From contig JBBRBO010000098.1 in the NCBI GenBank assembly GCA_038205805.1, forward strand, positions 1 through 15,919: a stretch of 15,919 nucleotides of DNA, read 5' to 3'. The notes below the pieces were generated by a model. That model worked only from the letters and a program-made list of their open reading frames with translations. It did not search any database and was not told the DNA's origin. Made by a program: the position numbers and the translations under genes. This document shows positions 14,731 through 15,919 of the stretch, in pieces; position 1 is the first letter of the stretch, and every line of letters begins with the position of its first letter. Source of the stretch: JBBSBY01 sp038205805 (GTDB lineage: Bacteria > Desulfobacterota > Desulfomonilia > Desulfomonilales > Desulfomonilaceae).

Positions 14731-15417
14731 TCACTCACCTTTGCTTTGATGCTCTTGTAAGACTTGGCTCGGGTCAATTTCGGTAGGCAAAATGTCTCTC
14801 AGAATCTCCCTTATGCGGTCCCGATCATTGCTACGTATTGCGGTCAATAGCTCCGAGTCTACCACTCTCAAGAACAATTCTTTGTTTTCTTCAGAGGCGC
14901 CGCCTGCTCGCAAAATGATTTTTCGTAGCTCACCCATGAACCTAGTCATTTCGGCATATTCAGGACCATAACGATCACTGAGTTCTTCTCGTATACGACG
15001 GGCCAGAGCCGGTGATGAACCCGAGGTGCTGACCGCTATCATGAGGTCGCCCTGTGTAATGAGCGCAGGCACAATGAAGCTGCACAAGTCCGGCACATCG
15101 GCAATATTGCAAGGAATTTTGAGTGCAGTCGCAGTTTCGTAGATTGCTACGTTAACTTCCCGGTTGTTTGTGGCCCCAAATACAAGGATCGTGGAAGGCT
15201 GCCTGTGGATGTGCGACGGCGCGAAATTTTCCGCAATCCAGGTGATTTTTCCTGACTGCGCCAGCTTCTCGATTTGCGGCTTGATCTCAACGGCTACTAC
15301 GGTGACAAAAGCGCCGCTTTCAAGTAGCCCCTGTATCTTACGATAGGCTACGCCACCGCCCCCTATCACGAGAACGGGTTTGTTTTCCAGATTCATCATG
15401 ACGGGATAATGTCTCAA
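14731..15417 (-). CDS. Precorrin-2 dehydrogenase (siroheme synthase N-terminal / Met8-CysG family)
   Basis: This 228-residue enzyme oxidises precorrin-2 to sirohydrochlorin with NAD+ and may also insert iron. The NAD-binding PVLVIGGGGVAYRKI (14-28), FGATNNREVN, NIADVPDLCSF with the catalytic-type Asp107, IAVSTSGSSPALARRIRE and a helical C-terminal domain match the stand-alone N-terminal half of CysG (also called SirC or CysG1). The frame is open for 37 more codons upstream to 15528. However, a perfect GGAGG (15423-15427) stands 5 bases before a TTG at 15417, the promoter -10 lies just upstream at 15440, and the family begins here, so TTG 15417 is the start. It leads the tetrapyrrole operon, and its substrate is made by the CobA half of the last gene. 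Confidence 0.92.
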   Translation of the reverse strand: MRHYPVMMNLENKPVLVIGGGGVAYRKIQGLLESGAFVTVVAVEIKPQIEKLAQSGKITWIAENFAPSHIHRQPSTILVFGATNNREVNVAIYETATALKIPCNIADVPDLCSFIVPALITQGDLMIAVSTSGSSPALARRIREELSDRYGPEYAEMTRFMGELRKIILRAGGASEENKELFLRVVDSELLTAIRSNDRDRIREILRDILPTEIDPSQVLQEHQSKGE

Positions 15418-15439
15418 GGGCTCCTCCGCGAAAAGCCTT

Positions 15440-15467
15440 ATTATACACCACACTTGTGGTTCGTCAA
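15440..15467 (-). promoter_or_regulatory. Promoter of the tetrapyrrole operon with palindrome in its spacer
   Basis: On the minus strand TTGACG (15462-15467) and a perfect TATAAT (15440-15445) are spaced by 16 bp. The implied transcript begins about 16 nt before the TTG start. The spacer holds the palindrome ACCACA-CT-TGTGGT (15447-15460), an ideal place for a repressor to block RNA polymerase. Confidence 0.65.
15447..15460. promoter_or_regulatory. Operator-like palindrome ACCACACTTGTGGT
   Basis: Perfect 6-bp arms around a 2-bp centre fill most of the space between -35 and -10 of the tetrapyrrole promoter. It does not match FNR/HcpR, Fur or Rex consensus sites as I know them. The regulator is unknown. 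Confidence 0.5.
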
Positions 15468-15472
15468 ATACT

Positions 15473-15558
15473 CCCCGGAACCGTAAACTCCTCCGGGGGA
15501 CATACATAGTGGGGATTACCAAATGCAAACTATGTAGCGGTTAAGCCACTCAGAGTGG
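15473..15558. repeat. Three successive inverted repeats in the divergent regulatory region
   Basis: CCCCGG (15473-15478) with CCGGGG (15493-15498) and a 14-nt loop; TACATAGT (15503-15510) with ACTATGTA (15529-15536) and an 18-nt spacer; CCACT (15546-15550) with AGTGG (15554-15558) and a 3-nt loop. All arms are perfect and do not interleave. With the operator at 15447-15460 and TCCTG/CAGGA at 15636-15649 they make five palindromic units within about 200 bp. Confidence 0.5.
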
Positions 15559-15696
15559 ATCTTCGGCAATTTGCAAAAGCAGCTGATCGCTCAACCATTA
15601 GATGCGGCCCCCTCAAATGGATCGATAAGATGACTTCCTGCCGACAGGATTAGTTACATCTTAGGCTTTTACCACAGTTACTCACGAGGAGACCTC

Positions 15697-15919
15697 ATGC
15701 CTCTCATGCCCAACGACGCTCAGAAAGAGAGTAGGACCGGCCATTTGACAGCCTGGAGTGGGCTTTTGCGAGCCATCAGCACGGTAGTATGGTCGATCAT
15801 CGGAATTATTATACTCTCCATATCCGGATTTTACTTTTTCATCACCGATACTCCCACGGATCCGCATCCAAGGCCGAAGCCGGGGCCGACACGTCCTGCG
15901 CCATTCCCGCCATTTCCCC
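15697..15919 (+). CDS. Unknown single-pass membrane protein with proline-rich tail (partial, runs off right edge)
   Basis: An ATG at 15697 follows GAGGAG (15686-15691) by 5 bases and the frame is open to the window end (74 residues seen). A soluble N-terminus of about 29 residues (MPLMPNDAQKESRTG...) is followed by one strong membrane segment (about 30-53, VVWSIIGIIILSISGFYFF). After this comes a segment that is more than one third proline with Arg and Lys (about 54-74: DTPTDPHPRPKPGPTRP and on). This looks like a signal-anchor with a proline-rich periplasmic linker leading to a domain outside the window, possibly a peptidase, a TonB-like protein or a peptidoglycan-binding protein, but nothing seen decides this. 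It is transcribed away from the tetrapyrrole operon. Confidence 0.7.
   Translation, partial: MPLMPNDAQKESRTGHLTAWSGLLRAISTVVWSIIGIIILSISGFYFFITDTPTDPHPRPKPGPTRPAPFPPFP

Noticed and set aside
15418..15528. 37-codon N-terminal extension of the precorrin-2 dehydrogenase
   Set aside because: It would be translated from DNA upstream of and within the predicted promoter, and the strong GGAGG places the start at 15417.

Overview
The window has about 50% GC. It looks like a chromosomal piece from an anaerobic, sulfate-reducer-like deltaproteobacterium (Desulfobacterota, perhaps near Desulfomonile or Syntrophobacterales). This is inferred from gene content: a HemX/CcsA-hemA-hemC-cobA/hemD operon led by a stand-alone precorrin-2 dehydrogenase, tandem-ACT and ClpS-like small proteins, and a soluble MgtE-sensor protein paired with an Nramp-type transporter. 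No phage, transposase, CRISPR array, tRNA or rRNA was seen.

Layout. (1) 170-2732, minus strand: a two-gene unit with a soluble PRC-barrel/MgtE_N/CBS protein first and an Nramp-superfamily divalent metal transporter 13 bp behind it. At the left edge, on the plus strand, are a possible gene tail and a 38-residue ORF that meets the transporter end-on. (2) 2988-3983, plus strand: a tandem-ACT protein and a small ClpS-fold protein; a short divergent promoter region separates them from the metal genes. (3) 4066-9547, plus strand: a loose surface-glycan group with a WaaE-like GT2 glycosyltransferase, an FkbM methyltransferase, a radical SAM/SPASM-like enzyme and a WaaG-like GT4 glycosyltransferase. 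A gene-free stretch of about 1.07 kb (7284-8350) lies inside it and contains nested inverted repeats that could fold into a branched RNA. (4) 9805-15417, minus strand: the tetrapyrrole operon in the order precorrin-2 dehydrogenase, CcsA/HemX-like membrane protein, hemA, hemC, cobA-hemD. ATGA overlaps couple ccsA/hemA and hemA/hemC. (5) 15697 to the right edge, plus strand: the start of an unknown single-pass membrane protein with a proline-rich tail, divergent from the tetrapyrrole operon across a region with five inverted repeats.

How the genes work together. HemA, HemC and the HemD half take glutamyl-tRNA to uroporphyrinogen III (hemL and hemB are not here). The CobA half and the dehydrogenase then lead to precorrin-2 and sirohydrochlorin, the branch point to siroheme, cobalamin and, in many sulfate reducers, heme by the Ahb route. 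The glycan genes probably build or modify lipopolysaccharide core or another surface polymer. The metal pair may be a transporter whose magnesium sensor is a separate soluble protein.

The less usual items are the split MgtE-sensor/Nramp unit, the structured gene-free region at 7.6-7.9 kb, a nine-G tract in the first codons of the GT4 gene, and a palindrome placed between the -35 and -10 of the tetrapyrrole promoter.
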